Assembly: GCA_023434365.1 (NCBI GenBank)
Contig: JAEYSV010000013.1
Span: 1-24,347, forward strand
Source of the DNA: Bacillota bacterium
GTDB lineage: Bacteria > Bacillota > Clostridia > Lachnospirales > Lachnospiraceae
Length of the DNA: 24,347 nt
Direction of reading: 5' to 3'
Under the pieces are notes generated by a model, which saw nothing but the letters and a program-made list of their open reading frames with translations, was not told where the DNA came from and ran no database searches. Position 1 is the first letter of the stretch. Each line of letters starts with the position of its first letter. Shown in pieces: positions 1-8,322 of the stretch. The position numbers were made by a program, and so were the translations under genes.

Positions 1-34
1 ATGCAGATCTGTCTTTTTGCTATGCACAAAAGCA

Positions 35-80
35 GAAAAAAAGTGGAAGTACTCTTTAATTAAAGAATTCTTCCACTTTT
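35..80 (-). terminator. Rho-independent terminator for the lipoprotein gene
   Basis: An 11-bp perfect stem (39-49 with 70-80, arm AAAAGTGGAAG) encloses an inner CTTTAATTAAAG palindrome. Read on the minus strand, the stem is followed by an uninterrupted T-run that extends the arm. It lies about 80 nt past the stop of the minus-strand lipoprotein gene, so it most likely ends that transcript. The T-run on the plus side is shorter. Confidence 0.7.
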
Positions 81-158
81 AGATTCAAAGCTTAGCCTAT
101 TGGCCAAATGTTAACTTAATGACATTGACCATATAGGTACCCCTTAAAAAGTGTCTAA

Positions 159-1100
159 TTAGTTAGCAGCTTTTGCAAGTAATTCGTTTACCATGTCAAC
201 GAATCCGCCAATTTTAATACTAACGCCAGCAATAGCATCAGTTCTGCCTTCTTCATCTAAAACTAAAGCGCTAACGCCTTGATTTTCGATAACATATTTA
301 GATAATGATTCGGATTGTACTGCCCAAACTGGACCGTCTGGAGTCATTACATATTCACCATCTAAAGATAATTGAGCTTTGGATTTACCTTCAGCATCTT
401 TTGCATCATATACAAGAGCAGTGATTTTTCCACCTGCAACTGTCATAGACATTTGATAAGTATAGCCTTTATCATCTGGCTCAGCTTTTGTTTCGTATGT
501 TCCATCTTTTAAACCAGCTTCTTCAATAGCACCAGTTCCACTAGCTTCAGCGATTGCAGCATTTACCATATCAACAAATCCGCCAATTTTAATACTAACA
601 CCAGCGATAGCATCAGTTCTGCCTTCTTCGTCTAAAACTAAAGCACTAACGCCTTGGTTTTCGATAACATATTTGGATAATGCTTCAGATTGAACTGCCC
701 AAACTGGACCGTCTGGAGTCATTACATATTCTCCATCTAAAGATAACTGAGCTTTAGATTTACCTTCAGCGTCTTTTGCATCGTAAACAACTTTAGTAAT
801 TTTTCCACCAGCAACGTCCATTACTAATTCGTAAGTATATCCTTTGTCGTCTGGTTCTGCTTTTTGAGTGTAAGTACCGTCTTTTAAAGTAACTTCTTCA
901 GCTGGAGCCTGGCTAGCAGCTGGAGTTTCGCTAGCAGCTGGAGTTTCGCTTGCTGCAGGAGTTTCGCTTGCTGCAGGAGCTTCACTTACAGCAGGAGTTT
1001 GACTTGCTGCTGGAGCATTGTTTGAAGAACAACCAGTAATAGTTGCCATAGTTAACATAGCTACAGCTGTTACAGTAAGAAATTTTTTGTTTAGTCTCAT
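159..1100 (-). CDS. Lipoprotein with two tandem FMN-binding-like domains
   Basis: A 313-residue predicted lipoprotein. A Lys-rich N-terminus and hydrophobic stretch end in the lipobox I-T-G-C with Cys24 as lipidation site. An Ala/Pro/Ser/Thr linker (about 30-68) follows, then two 109-residue repeats (72-180 and 197-305) that differ at only 9 positions. Each repeat starts LKDGTY and ends with D-A-I-A-G-V-S (Ser169, Ser294). This resembles the D-x-x-[SA]-G-[AV]-[ST] motif of FMN-binding domains, where ApbE-type transferases attach FMN to Thr or Ser, as in the extracellular electron-transfer lipoprotein PplA. By family analogy it may be a surface flavoprotein, but the domain assignment is inferred from the motif and flavinylation is unproven. 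A strong RBS (AAGGAGG, complement of 1108-1116) supports the start. It is monocistronic, with its own promoter and terminator. No link to pectin metabolism is visible. Confidence 0.8.
   Translation of the reverse strand: MRLNKKFLTVTAVAMLTMATITGCSSNNAPAASQTPAVSEAPAASETPAASETPAASETPAASQAPAEEVTLKDGTYTQKAEPDDKGYTYELVMDVAGGKITKVVYDAKDAEGKSKAQLSLDGEYVMTPDGPVWAVQSEALSKYVIENQGVSALVLDEEGRTDAIAGVSIKIGGFVDMVNAAIAEASGTGAIEEAGLKDGTYETKAEPDDKGYTYQMSMTVAGGKITALVYDAKDAEGKSKAQLSLDGEYVMTPDGPVWAVQSESLSKYVIENQGVSALVLDEEGRTDAIAGVSIKIGGFVDMVNELLAKAAN
897..1013 (-). repeat. 18-bp tandem repeats encoding a PAASET linker
   Basis: Repeating 18-nt units on the minus strand encode Pro-Ala-Ala-Ser-Glu-Thr and close variants about five to six times, between the lipidated Cys and the first domain of the lipoprotein. 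The DNA units are near-identical, so copy number could change by slippage and alter the length of the flexible wall-spanning linker. Confidence 0.75.
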
Positions 1101-1152
1101 AATACAAATCCTCCTTAGATTGCTTATGCATAAAATGTGTGTTCAAGTTAAA

Positions 1153-1181
1153 ATATTAACAAAAAAAAGCTTATTTGTCAA
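1153..1181 (-). promoter_or_regulatory. Predicted sigma-A promoter of the lipoprotein gene
   Basis: On the minus strand TTGACA (1181-1176) is followed after 17 bp by TAATAT (1158-1153). Transcription would start near 1146, leaving an approximately 45-nt leader that contains the AAGGAGG site. The 307-bp gap 1101-1407 otherwise holds only AT-rich DNA and the opposing GH2 promoter. Confidence 0.5.
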
Positions 1182-1312
1182 TAATATTGTTGATGATTTA
1201 TGAATATTTTTGTTGGAAATAAAACCTAAATGTAAAAATTAGTTTAATATTGACACATATAATATATATTTTCAGTAATTTGTTATATAAATGTTAAATT
1301 TCTGTTATGTTT

Positions 1313-1341
1313 TTGACATTGACATTAACAAAACGTAGTAT
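1313..1341 (+). promoter_or_regulatory. Predicted promoter of the GH2 gene
   Basis: TTGACA (1313-1318), 17 bp, TAGTAT (1336-1341). A second TTGACA directly abuts the first (1319-1324), so the -35 hexamer is tandemly duplicated. The start site would be near 1348, about 60 nt before the ATG. Confidence 0.45.
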
Positions 1342-1407
1342 TAGTGGTAAAATAATAACAATTTTGGTGACAGTGAATTAAGAAGAATAAAGACTGGTGA
1401 TGATAGA

Positions 1408-3246
1408 ATGAAATTGATAAAAGCAGCAAGAGCATTAAAGGGGAATCGAAAACGGACTAATGTGGAACAATTATATACTATCTGGGGAGAATCATTAAGC
1501 TCAGATCATGTACTACAGGAATACCCAAGACCTCAGTTAATGCGTGAAAGCTACATTAATCTGAATGGTCTTTGGGAATATTGCATTAATTTTGGACAGG
1601 TCCCAGAGGAGATGGATGGAGCAATTCTTGTACCATTTTCACCTGAGACTTTGTTATCTGGTGTAAATCGAATTCTGCAGCCAGGAGAGTCTTTGTGGTA
1701 TAGAAGAAACATTACAATCGATTATATCGACATTACAGGGCGATTGCTTCTTCATTTTGGAGCGGTAGACGAACGGTGTGAAGTGTATGTTAATGATACG
1801 TTGGTGGAAAGTCATCAAGGGGGATATCTACCATTTTCCTTTGACATCACGGATATGATTCATGAAGGGAACAATACACTGATAGTACGCGTAGAAGATG
1901 ATACCGATACATCATTTCACGCCAGAGGGAAACAATCGTTAGATCCACATAATATTATGTATACCGGACAGAGCGGGATCTGGCAAACGGTTTGGATGGA
2001 ATGGGTGCCATCAAATTATATTAAAAAGCTTCAGCTAATTCCGGACATTGATAAAGAGCTACTTTCTGTTACCGTTGATATGCAGTGGCATGATATGCTT
2101 AACGAAAGTGAAGTTTCTACTGTTAGTGCGAAAGTATACTATCAGGACCAATTAGTAAAACAAATCAAAAGCTCTGACCTGAGATTTGATATCCAACTAT
2201 CCGAGGTGAAACTATGGTCTCCTGAGCAACCCAATCTTTATGATCTTGTTATAGAAACTGGAGAAGATGTGATAAAAAGCTATTTTGCGATGCGTAAAAT
2301 AAGTGTGAAGCCAGATGCTAATCACATCATGCGAATATATCTGAATAACAAAATCTACTTTCAACGAGGCGTGCTTGATCAGGGATACTGGTCGGATGGA
2401 CTCTATACAGCACCAAGTGACGCAGCTCTTATTTACGATATTGGTAAAATGAAAGAACTTGGTTTTAATATGATACGTAAACATGTTAAGATAGAGCCAA
2501 TGCGATGGTATTATCATTGTGACAGAATGGGAATGCTGGTTTGGCAGGATATGATAAATGGTGGAGAGACTTATAACTCCTTTTATTCTGGGGTGTTACC
2601 TGCTCTTTTTCCTAATAGGTTTGTTAAGAAGCGCAAGGTGTCTCCAAAATTCGTGGGAAGACTAAATCAAACCGGAATGGAGGAGTGGACCTCCCAACTT
2701 AAAGAAATGATTGGTCATCTAAATAACTCCCCTTGTATTGTGGTTTGGGTACCATTTAATGAAGGATGGGGACAGTTTAAGACGAATGAGATTACGCAAA
2801 TGGTAAAAGAGTTAGATCCAAACCGCTTGATACTTCAGGCAAGTGGATGGTTTGATGGTGGCAGTGGGGATATAAAAGGTGTTCATAATTATTTTAGAAA
2901 ACTGAAGGTAAGGAAAGACAAACGTGCCTTCGCATTGTCGGAGTTTGGTGGTTACGCATATTATGTAGAGGGTCATAGTTATGCAAAAGAAACATACGGC
3001 TATCAGATTTTTAATACAAAAAAAGACCTGACTAAGGCATATTTGAAGGTATTTCATGAAGATATCTACCTCTTGATTCCACAAGGGTTATGTGCTTGTG
3101 TTTACACTCAATTATCAGATGTTGAAGAAGAGGTAAATGGATTGCTTACCTTTGACAGAAAAGAGTGTAAAATAGAATTAAAACAGATAAGAAATTCAGT
3201 AAGTGATAGTATAAGTGCGGAGATAGAACTAAATAGTAATTGGTGA
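1408..3246 (+). CDS. Glycoside hydrolase family 2 protein (beta-galactosidase/glucuronidase-like)
   Basis: A 612-residue GH2 enzyme of retaining type. An N-terminal jelly-roll sugar-binding domain (about 40-200, with NLNGLWEY and WYRRNITI), an immunoglobulin-like middle domain (about 205-300) and a TIM barrel (about 305-610) can be seen. The acid/base region is WVPFNEGWGQF with Glu452, after the family signature around NNSPCIVVW. The likely nucleophile is Glu512 in SEFGGYA. There is no signal peptide, so it should act in the cytoplasm on imported oligosaccharides. It lacks the extra C-terminal domains of long LacZ types. The substrate (beta-galactoside, beta-glucuronide or another) cannot be told from sequence. 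A modest GGTGA at 1396-1400 precedes the ATG. It is monocistronic and convergent with the AraC-type gene. Four in-frame stop codons in a row end it (3244-3255). Confidence 0.88.
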   Translation: MKLIKAARALKGNRKRTNVEQLYTIWGESLSSDHVLQEYPRPQLMRESYINLNGLWEYCINFGQVPEEMDGAILVPFSPETLLSGVNRILQPGESLWYRRNITIDYIDITGRLLLHFGAVDERCEVYVNDTLVESHQGGYLPFSFDITDMIHEGNNTLIVRVEDDTDTSFHARGKQSLDPHNIMYTGQSGIWQTVWMEWVPSNYIKKLQLIPDIDKELLSVTVDMQWHDMLNESEVSTVSAKVYYQDQLVKQIKSSDLRFDIQLSEVKLWSPEQPNLYDLVIETGEDVIKSYFAMRKISVKPDANHIMRIYLNNKIYFQRGVLDQGYWSDGLYTAPSDAALIYDIGKMKELGFNMIRKHVKIEPMRWYYHCDRMGMLVWQDMINGGETYNSFYSGVLPALFPNRFVKKRKVSPKFVGRLNQTGMEEWTSQLKEMIGHLNNSPCIVVWVPFNEGWGQFKTNEITQMVKELDPNRLILQASGWFDGGSGDIKGVHNYFRKLKVRKDKRAFALSEFGGYAYYVEGHSYAKETYGYQIFNTKKDLTKAYLKVFHEDIYLLIPQGLCACVYTQLSDVEEEVNGLLTFDRKECKIELKQIRNSVSDSISAEIELNSNW

Positions 3247-3252
3247 TAATAG

Positions 3253-3300
3253 TAGTTGATAATAATGGTAGTTGATAATAATAGTAGTTGATGATAATAG
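3253..3300 (+). repeat. Three tandem 16-bp stop-codon-rich units
   Basis: Three consecutive 16-bp copies of TAGTTGATAATAATAG with one or two changes each (3253-3268, 3269-3284, 3285-3300), preceded by a partial copy at 3241-3252. Because 16 is not a multiple of 3, successive copies place TAA/TAG/TGA in different frames. The array fills the space between the GH2 stop and its terminator. Confidence 0.8.
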
Positions 3301-3302
3301 AG

Positions 3303-3342
3303 GCAACGGTGAAGCTAATGAGGTTTCACCGTTGCTTTTTTT
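3303..3342 (+). terminator. Rho-independent terminator of the GH2 gene, embedded in the AraC-type coding end
   Basis: An 11-bp perfect stem (GCAACGGTGAA at 3303-3313 with 3325-3335), an 11-nt loop and seven T residues (3336-3342). The right arm and T-run lie inside the last codons of the convergent AraC-type gene, where the run encodes part of RKKATVK. The hairpin forms in both directions, but the T-run serves the plus strand. Confidence 0.88.
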
Positions 3343-4193
3343 CTATACTCTCGAGGGGAGATTCCATATACTTTTCGAAATACATCGGAGAAGTAATTGC
3401 TATCATTAAATCCACATTGGAGAGCAATATCGGTAATGCTCTCTTTTGTCTCAGTAAGTAGATGAAGAGCCTCTTTTAACCTCATGTGATTAAGATATTC
3501 TTTAAAGCCAAATCCAGTTTCCTCTTTAAATTTCATGCTAAAGTACGTAGCACTCATATTGGCCTTGGCGGCGGCTTCATTAAGTGTAATACCTTTATGG
3601 TAATTATCACAGATAAAGCGTGCTGCCTTCTGAATCTGCAGTGCGCTTTTTTGTAGATTCCGTTCTGATATATCAATCTCGGCCTGATTTACTGCTCCAA
3701 GCTTAACTCGGTTTTTTAATTTAATTCGAAGGATAAAGAGAAGAAGCTCTTTTAACCATTGCTTTAATAAGAAGGGAGTGAACGAATCTTGCTCTTCCTG
3801 CTCAGTAAGCATTTTATCAAAAAGTGATAACACATAATCATTTTCTTTAGCAACAAGTGTGAGTTTTGGGTAAAAGAAACAACTATTAATTAGTTCAGCT
3901 CCAAATTCCGTTTTTAATTCAGCAAGAAAAATATCGTCAAAGTAAATACAGATTCTTTCATGTTCCTGCTCTTTCGTATTATATGTGGTTCTGTGTAAAT
4001 CACCATTGGCTATTAGCATAATATCGTTTGGATACAGTGTATAAAAGCTGTGATTAATAAAAAATTTGCGAGAGCCGCTGACTAAATAATAGAATTCATG
4101 ATACGGGTGATTGTGGTTAGCAGGCATGTCAAAGTCAGAAGTTCGAACAAGACGATCAATAATTATGTGATTTTTTGATATGGTTGGCATCAT
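3315..4193 (-). CDS. AraC-family transcriptional regulator with cupin sensor domain
   Basis: A 292-residue regulator. Residues about 20-100 form an AraC-type cupin ligand-binding domain (HNHPYHEFYYLVSGS and YPNDIMLIANGDLH). Residues about 186-288 carry two helix-turn-helix motifs, the second in SITDIALQCGFNDSNYFSDVF, followed by the conserved GISPREYRK. The start is the first of two adjacent ATG codons, behind a strong AAGGAGGGA (complement of 4197-4205). It is divergent from the MATE transporter across 229 bp and convergent with GH2. Such regulators usually activate a neighbouring sugar or efflux gene, so MATE or GH2 are candidate targets, but the ligand is unknown. Confidence 0.9.
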   Translation of the reverse strand: MMPTISKNHIIIDRLVRTSDFDMPANHNHPYHEFYYLVSGSRKFFINHSFYTLYPNDIMLIANGDLHRTTYNTKEQEHERICIYFDDIFLAELKTEFGAELINSCFFYPKLTLVAKENDYVLSLFDKMLTEQEEQDSFTPFLLKQWLKELLLFILRIKLKNRVKLGAVNQAEIDISERNLQKSALQIQKAARFICDNYHKGITLNEAAAKANMSATYFSMKFKEETGFGFKEYLNHMRLKEALHLLTETKESITDIALQCGFNDSNYFSDVFRKVYGISPREYRKKATVKPH

Positions 4194-4422
4194 AATCCCT
4201 CCTTAGTTTATTAATAATATGTCTAAAGTGCATAAAAGTTATTGTGAAATGATCACGAAGTAAGTACTGTTTACCAAATTATATAATATCATAAAAAATC
4301 AGTGTTTTTGACTAAAAAAGTCGATAAAGTTGGTGGTTACTATTAATTATTTGCGTTACAATGCATAGGAACAGTAAAACGTATCGAAACGATGGAGAAA
4401 AGAAAGGTATTAGGGAGTAAGT

Positions 4423-5808
4423 ATGGCAGAGTTAAAAGCTAATCTCACGAAAAAGGACCAGAAAAATCGTGATTTCATATTAAATGGAAGTATGTGGAAA
4501 GTTGTAATGGTAATTTGTATTCCACTTGCGATCTATCAAAGTTTAAATCAAATCTTTAAGGTGCTGGATGCAAAAATGGCGGCACATATCAGTTCTGAAT
4601 CTGTATCAGCGGTTGTATATCTTTCGCAAATTCAGATGATGCTTGCTGCAATTGGAGCAGGTCTGGCAATTGGAGCTAGTTTAAAAATCAGCGAGGCATA
4701 TGGACAAGGTGATTACAAACTGGTTCGCCAAAGAGTCAGTTCTCTTTATGCAATGTGTGCTGTCTTAGGTGCTATCATTATTGTAGGCATCATTCCGTTT
4801 ACTGAACAATTTTTAAAGATGGCGAATACTCCTGCCGATTTAATCAGCGTAGGGAAAACCTATTTTAATGTGGAGTTATTGGCACTGGTCTTTATGTTTT
4901 TTAATAATGTGTATATGTCGATTGAACGTGCAAGAGGTAATTCAAAGCGAATTCTTTACATTAATATATTTGGTATAGTTTTAAAACTCAGTATTACAGC
5001 AGTCTTTGTATATGTTCTTAATGGGAACATTACTATGATTGCAGTTGCAACGTTACTCAGTCAAATTATATTATTCATCCTTGCTCTATTCTATATCTAT
5101 GGAAAAGATAATGCATTTGGTTTTTCAATGCGTGCGGTTAGATTAAATAAAGAAATTTGTGGTCCAATGTTAAATCGATCTTACCCGGTAGTAATCGAAA
5201 AAGTAGCATTTTCGTTAGGTAAAGTTATGGTTAACTCCATGAGTACAGATTATGGCTCGCTCACGGTTGGAGCATTAGGAATCTCCAATAATATCGGTGG
5301 GTTAACTACATGTCCTCAACTTGGTTTTCAGGAGGGGGCAGCTGCTATCATTAGCCAGAATCTTGGAGCAAAGAAATATGACCGTGCGCTTGATGCATTT
5401 AAAAAAGTTCTGATTGCCAATGTTATCATTGGTTTTGTTGGTTTCTTGTCTACACTATATTATCTCGATTTTATAAGTGGTCTATTTGCAGAAGGTGATA
5501 TGGTTTTTAAAGCATTAGTCGAAGATATTTACCGTTATGAAGCATTTGGTGCGGTAACTTTAGGTATAAATTCATCTGTCATCGCATTATTATACGGATA
5601 TGGAATGATGAAATGGACGCTATTTATAAACTTTAGCCGTGTCTTTGTCTTTCGAATTCCGGTGTTGTGGTTTTTGCAAAACTTTACCGGAATGGGAGCA
5701 GAAAGTGTAGGTGTCGTTATGTTAGTTAGTAATATATCCGTTGGTGTTGTTGCATCAATCATTGCTTTTATAGTAATCCGGAGAATTAAAAAAGGTTCTA
5801 TTTATTAA
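4423..5808 (+). CDS. MATE family efflux transporter
   Basis: A 461-residue polytopic membrane protein with about 12 hydrophobic segments in two homologous halves. MATE-like features include GSMWKVVMVICIPLAIYQSLNQ near the N-terminus, the GAGLAIGASLKISEAYGQGD loop, and the matching second-half region GFQEGAAAIISQNLGAKKYDRA. MATE proteins export cationic drugs or metabolites using Na+ or H+ gradients. The substrate here cannot be predicted. GGGAG at 4413-4417 serves as RBS. It is divergent from the AraC-type regulator and ended by a bidirectional terminator shared with uxaC. Confidence 0.9.
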   Translation: MAELKANLTKKDQKNRDFILNGSMWKVVMVICIPLAIYQSLNQIFKVLDAKMAAHISSESVSAVVYLSQIQMMLAAIGAGLAIGASLKISEAYGQGDYKLVRQRVSSLYAMCAVLGAIIIVGIIPFTEQFLKMANTPADLISVGKTYFNVELLALVFMFFNNVYMSIERARGNSKRILYINIFGIVLKLSITAVFVYVLNGNITMIAVATLLSQIILFILALFYIYGKDNAFGFSMRAVRLNKEICGPMLNRSYPVVIEKVAFSLGKVMVNSMSTDYGSLTVGALGISNNIGGLTTCPQLGFQEGAAAIISQNLGAKKYDRALDAFKKVLIANVIIGFVGFLSTLYYLDFISGLFAEGDMVFKALVEDIYRYEAFGAVTLGINSSVIALLYGYGMMKWTLFINFSRVFVFRIPVLWFLQNFTGMGAESVGVVMLVSNISVGVVASIIAFIVIRRIKKGSIY

Positions 5809-5836
5809 AAGGGTATCCTCTCGATAATTGAATTAT

Positions 5837-5869
5837 AAAAAAAGCGGTTCGTTTTGAGCCGCTTTTTTT
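5837..5869. terminator. Bidirectional terminator between MATE and uxaC
   Basis: The stem is AAAAAAAGCGG (5837-5847) with CCGCTTTTTTT (5859-5869), extended by a G-T pair and two more pairs around a 5-nt loop. It has A-runs and T-runs on both sides, so it can end the plus-strand MATE transcript and the minus-strand regulator-uxaC transcript, which stops at 5883. Confidence 0.9.
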
Positions 5870-5882
5870 GTACATAAAGATT

Positions 5883-7289
5883 TTACAAATTGAAACCAAA
5901 ATAATTTACAGCATTGTAATAGGAGATGTTTTTAACGATTTCTTCAAGTGCTTTCCTATCATCTGGATATTCCCCGTTTTCTACCCATGAGCCGAATAAT
6001 TCACAGAGAATTCTTCTGAAATACTCATGTCTTGTATAGCTTAAGAAGCTTCTTGAATCAGTTAACATTCCTACGAATCCAGCAAGATATCCTAAGTTAG
6101 CAAGGCTAACCATCTGGTCTGTCATTCCTACTTTATGATCATTGAACCACCAAGCAGATCCTTGTTGAATCTTACTTCTTGTAGTGGAGTCCTGGAAACA
6201 GCCAAGGATTGTACCAATTGCCTGGTTATCATTTGGATTTAAGCTATATAGAATTGTTTTTGGAAGTTGATCCGTGATATTTAAACTGTTCAAAAAGTCT
6301 GCCATCTGTGCACTTGGTGCATAGTTGTTAATACAGTCAAATCCGGTATCTGGTCCTAACTGGCGATAACGAAGAGTGTTGTTATCACGTTTACATCCAT
6401 AATGAAGCTGCATAACCCAACCTAGACGGTGGTATTCTTTTCCGACGAAAATCATGAATGCAGTTTTGAATTTTAATTCTTCTTCTCTGGTGATGTTTTC
6501 ACCCTTTTGACGTTTTGCAAATATGCTTTCGATTTCTTCTTCTGAAGCAGGAACATGCATTACATATTCAAGTGCATGATCAGAAACTTTACAACCATTG
6601 TTGTTAAAGAACTCAAGTCGATTTAATAAAGCTTCTTTTAAGGTAGCAAAGTTAGTTATGGCAATCCCACTTACGTTACCAAGTTGTGCTAGGTAATCAA
6701 AATATTCTGGTTTTTCGATATTCATTGCTTTATCAGGTCTCCATGCAGGTAATACCTGAACTTCAAAACTTTGATCAGCTGCTATTTTCTGATGCCATTC
6801 AAGAGTATCGATAGGATCATCTGTTGTACAGATTAATGTAACATTGGAGCGACGGATTAAGTTTCTTACGCTCATTTCTTTTGCTGCGAGCTTTGCATTA
6901 CAGAGATTCCATACTTCCTCGGCAGTATCCGCATTTAACACGCCATGGTAATCAAAATAACGTTGTAATTCCAAGTGACTCCAATGGTAAAGAGGATTAC
7001 CAATCCCACGACTTAATGTTTCTGCCCATTTTTGGAATTTCTCACGGTCAGATGCATTACCTGTGATATAGTGCTCGTCTACTCCTGCTGAACGCATCAG
7101 TCTCCATTTATAATGATCTCCGCCAAGCCAAATCTGCGTAATATTATCGAAGGTTCTATCTTCTGCAATTTCTTTAGGGTTAATATGGCAGTGATAGTCT
7201 AGAATAGGGGTAGTTGCTGCATATTCATGATAAAGGGATTTTGCAGTTTCCGTACTTAATAAAAAGTCTTGATCCATAAATGATTTCAT
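5883..7289 (-). CDS. uxaC: Uronate isomerase (glucuronate/galacturonate isomerase)
   Basis: Converts D-galacturonate to D-tagaturonate (and D-glucuronate to D-fructuronate), the first cytoplasmic step of uronate catabolism. It has 468 residues, the usual length. The metal-binding DYHCHINPKEIAED (His33, His35) sits at the N-terminus of an amidohydrolase-type barrel. Family-typical blocks are YSLNPNDNQAIGTI and LTDSRSFLSYTRHEYFRRIL near the C-terminus. The start follows AAGGAGGAA (complement of 7295-7303). It lies 20 nt downstream of the LacI-type gene, whose last codons adjoin the RBS, so the two form one operon. With uxaB and uxaA across the divergent region it completes the galacturonate branch. 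Confidence 0.97.
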   Translation of the reverse strand: MKSFMDQDFLLSTETAKSLYHEYAATTPILDYHCHINPKEIAEDRTFDNITQIWLGGDHYKWRLMRSAGVDEHYITGNASDREKFQKWAETLSRGIGNPLYHWSHLELQRYFDYHGVLNADTAEEVWNLCNAKLAAKEMSVRNLIRRSNVTLICTTDDPIDTLEWHQKIAADQSFEVQVLPAWRPDKAMNIEKPEYFDYLAQLGNVSGIAITNFATLKEALLNRLEFFNNNGCKVSDHALEYVMHVPASEEEIESIFAKRQKGENITREEELKFKTAFMIFVGKEYHRLGWVMQLHYGCKRDNNTLRYRQLGPDTGFDCINNYAPSAQMADFLNSLNITDQLPKTILYSLNPNDNQAIGTILGCFQDSTTRSKIQQGSAWWFNDHKVGMTDQMVSLANLGYLAGFVGMLTDSRSFLSYTRHEYFRRILCELFGSWVENGEYPDDRKALEEIVKNISYYNAVNYFGFNL

Positions 7290-7309
7290 TTGGATTCCTC
7301 CTTAAGTCA

Positions 7310-8311
7310 TTAAAACTTTGTTGTTTCTCTTTTTTTTATTTCAGCAGAAAAAACTGTTCGAAGTGGGACTGACTGTCCATTCAGTATACCCATAAGCGAG
7401 GTAACAATCGTTTGGCATACCAATTCTAGTTTGTTATCGATTGACGTCATTTCTGGATTACAGCATTCAGCTATAATGGAATTATTGTACCCAATGATCG
7501 ACAGTTGATCTGGAACTGACTGATTTTCTAATCTTGCATATTTTAGTGCACCCACTGCAAGACTATCATCAGAAGTAATGATTGCATCAAAGGTAGTCCC
7601 GCTTTGTCTCAAAGAGCAGAGAAAGGACGCCACTTCATTGATATGTCCATTAAAATACTGAACACAATTAGAGTCTACTTCGATACCGGCATCTTCGTGG
7701 GCTGCTTTAAATCCTTTCAATTTCTTCTTACCGCTATAAGAGTTTGAATTATATAAGTAAAGAATTTTATTGCAGCCTGATTTGAATAATGTGATGGTAG
7801 CTTCATACATTGCCTGAAAGTCATCACAGAGGGTGCTATATATATTTGATCCATCCATAGCTGCATTAAGTAGCATAACAGGTACCTGCTTAGCGGCCTG
7901 TTTGATATAGGCATTATTCTTTTCGATGGCTTCCACAAAGTTTGAACCAACTAAAATCACACTATCTACTCGTTTCGATAATAAGAGTTCCAAGTATTTT
8001 TGTTTTTCGCTAACTTCGTAGCCTGTACAACAAAGGAGAGCATCATAACCCTCTTTTCGAAGCAAACGTTCCAAATAATAAATAGCACTCGCAAGATAAG
8101 GGTCAGACGAGTCTGCGCACATAATTCCTACTGTCTGCATGGTGTTAAGACCTAATCCTCTTGCAAAGGCATTGGGTGTATAGCCACATTCTTCTATGAC
8201 TGTAAGAACTTTTGCCCGGGTTGCTTCACTTACTTTGGAATTCCCGTTTAAAACCCTCGAAACTGTTGCAATCGATACTCCAGCTTTTTTTGATACATCA
8301 TATATATTCAT
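7310..8311 (-). CDS. LacI-family transcriptional regulator, probably of the uronate genes
   Basis: A 333-residue regulator. The N-terminal helix-turn-helix and hinge is NIYDVSKKAGVSIATVSRVLNG through residue 55. The rest is a periplasmic-binding-protein-like effector domain, including DAIITSDDSLAVGALKYA and SIIGYNNS. It is co-transcribed with uxaC and divergent from uxaB-uxaA, so it most likely senses a galacturonate-pathway intermediate and represses both operons. The perfect palindrome at the predicted uxaB start site (8628-8641) is the best candidate operator. The effector is not known. Two promoters can be seen upstream; the nearer one would leave almost no leader. Confidence 0.92.
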   Translation of the reverse strand: MNIYDVSKKAGVSIATVSRVLNGNSKVSEATRAKVLTVIEECGYTPNAFARGLGLNTMQTVGIMCADSSDPYLASAIYYLERLLRKEGYDALLCCTGYEVSEKQKYLELLLSKRVDSVILVGSNFVEAIEKNNAYIKQAAKQVPVMLLNAAMDGSNIYSTLCDDFQAMYEATITLFKSGCNKILYLYNSNSYSGKKKLKGFKAAHEDAGIEVDSNCVQYFNGHINEVASFLCSLRQSGTTFDAIITSDDSLAVGALKYARLENQSVPDQLSIIGYNNSIIAECCNPEMTSIDNKLELVCQTIVTSLMGILNGQSVPLRTVFSAEIKKRETTKF

Positions 8312-8322
8312 AGTATATCCCC

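Noticed and set aside
1018..1203. Plus-strand open frame of 61 codons starting inside the lipoprotein signal-peptide region
   Set aside because: It lies antisense to the lipoprotein N-terminus, has no RBS and encodes a low-complexity hydrophobic peptide; it is a shadow frame.
3253..3300. Tandem 16-bp repeats as a possible CRISPR array
   Set aside because: Units abut directly with no spacers and are too short; it is a simple tandem repeat.
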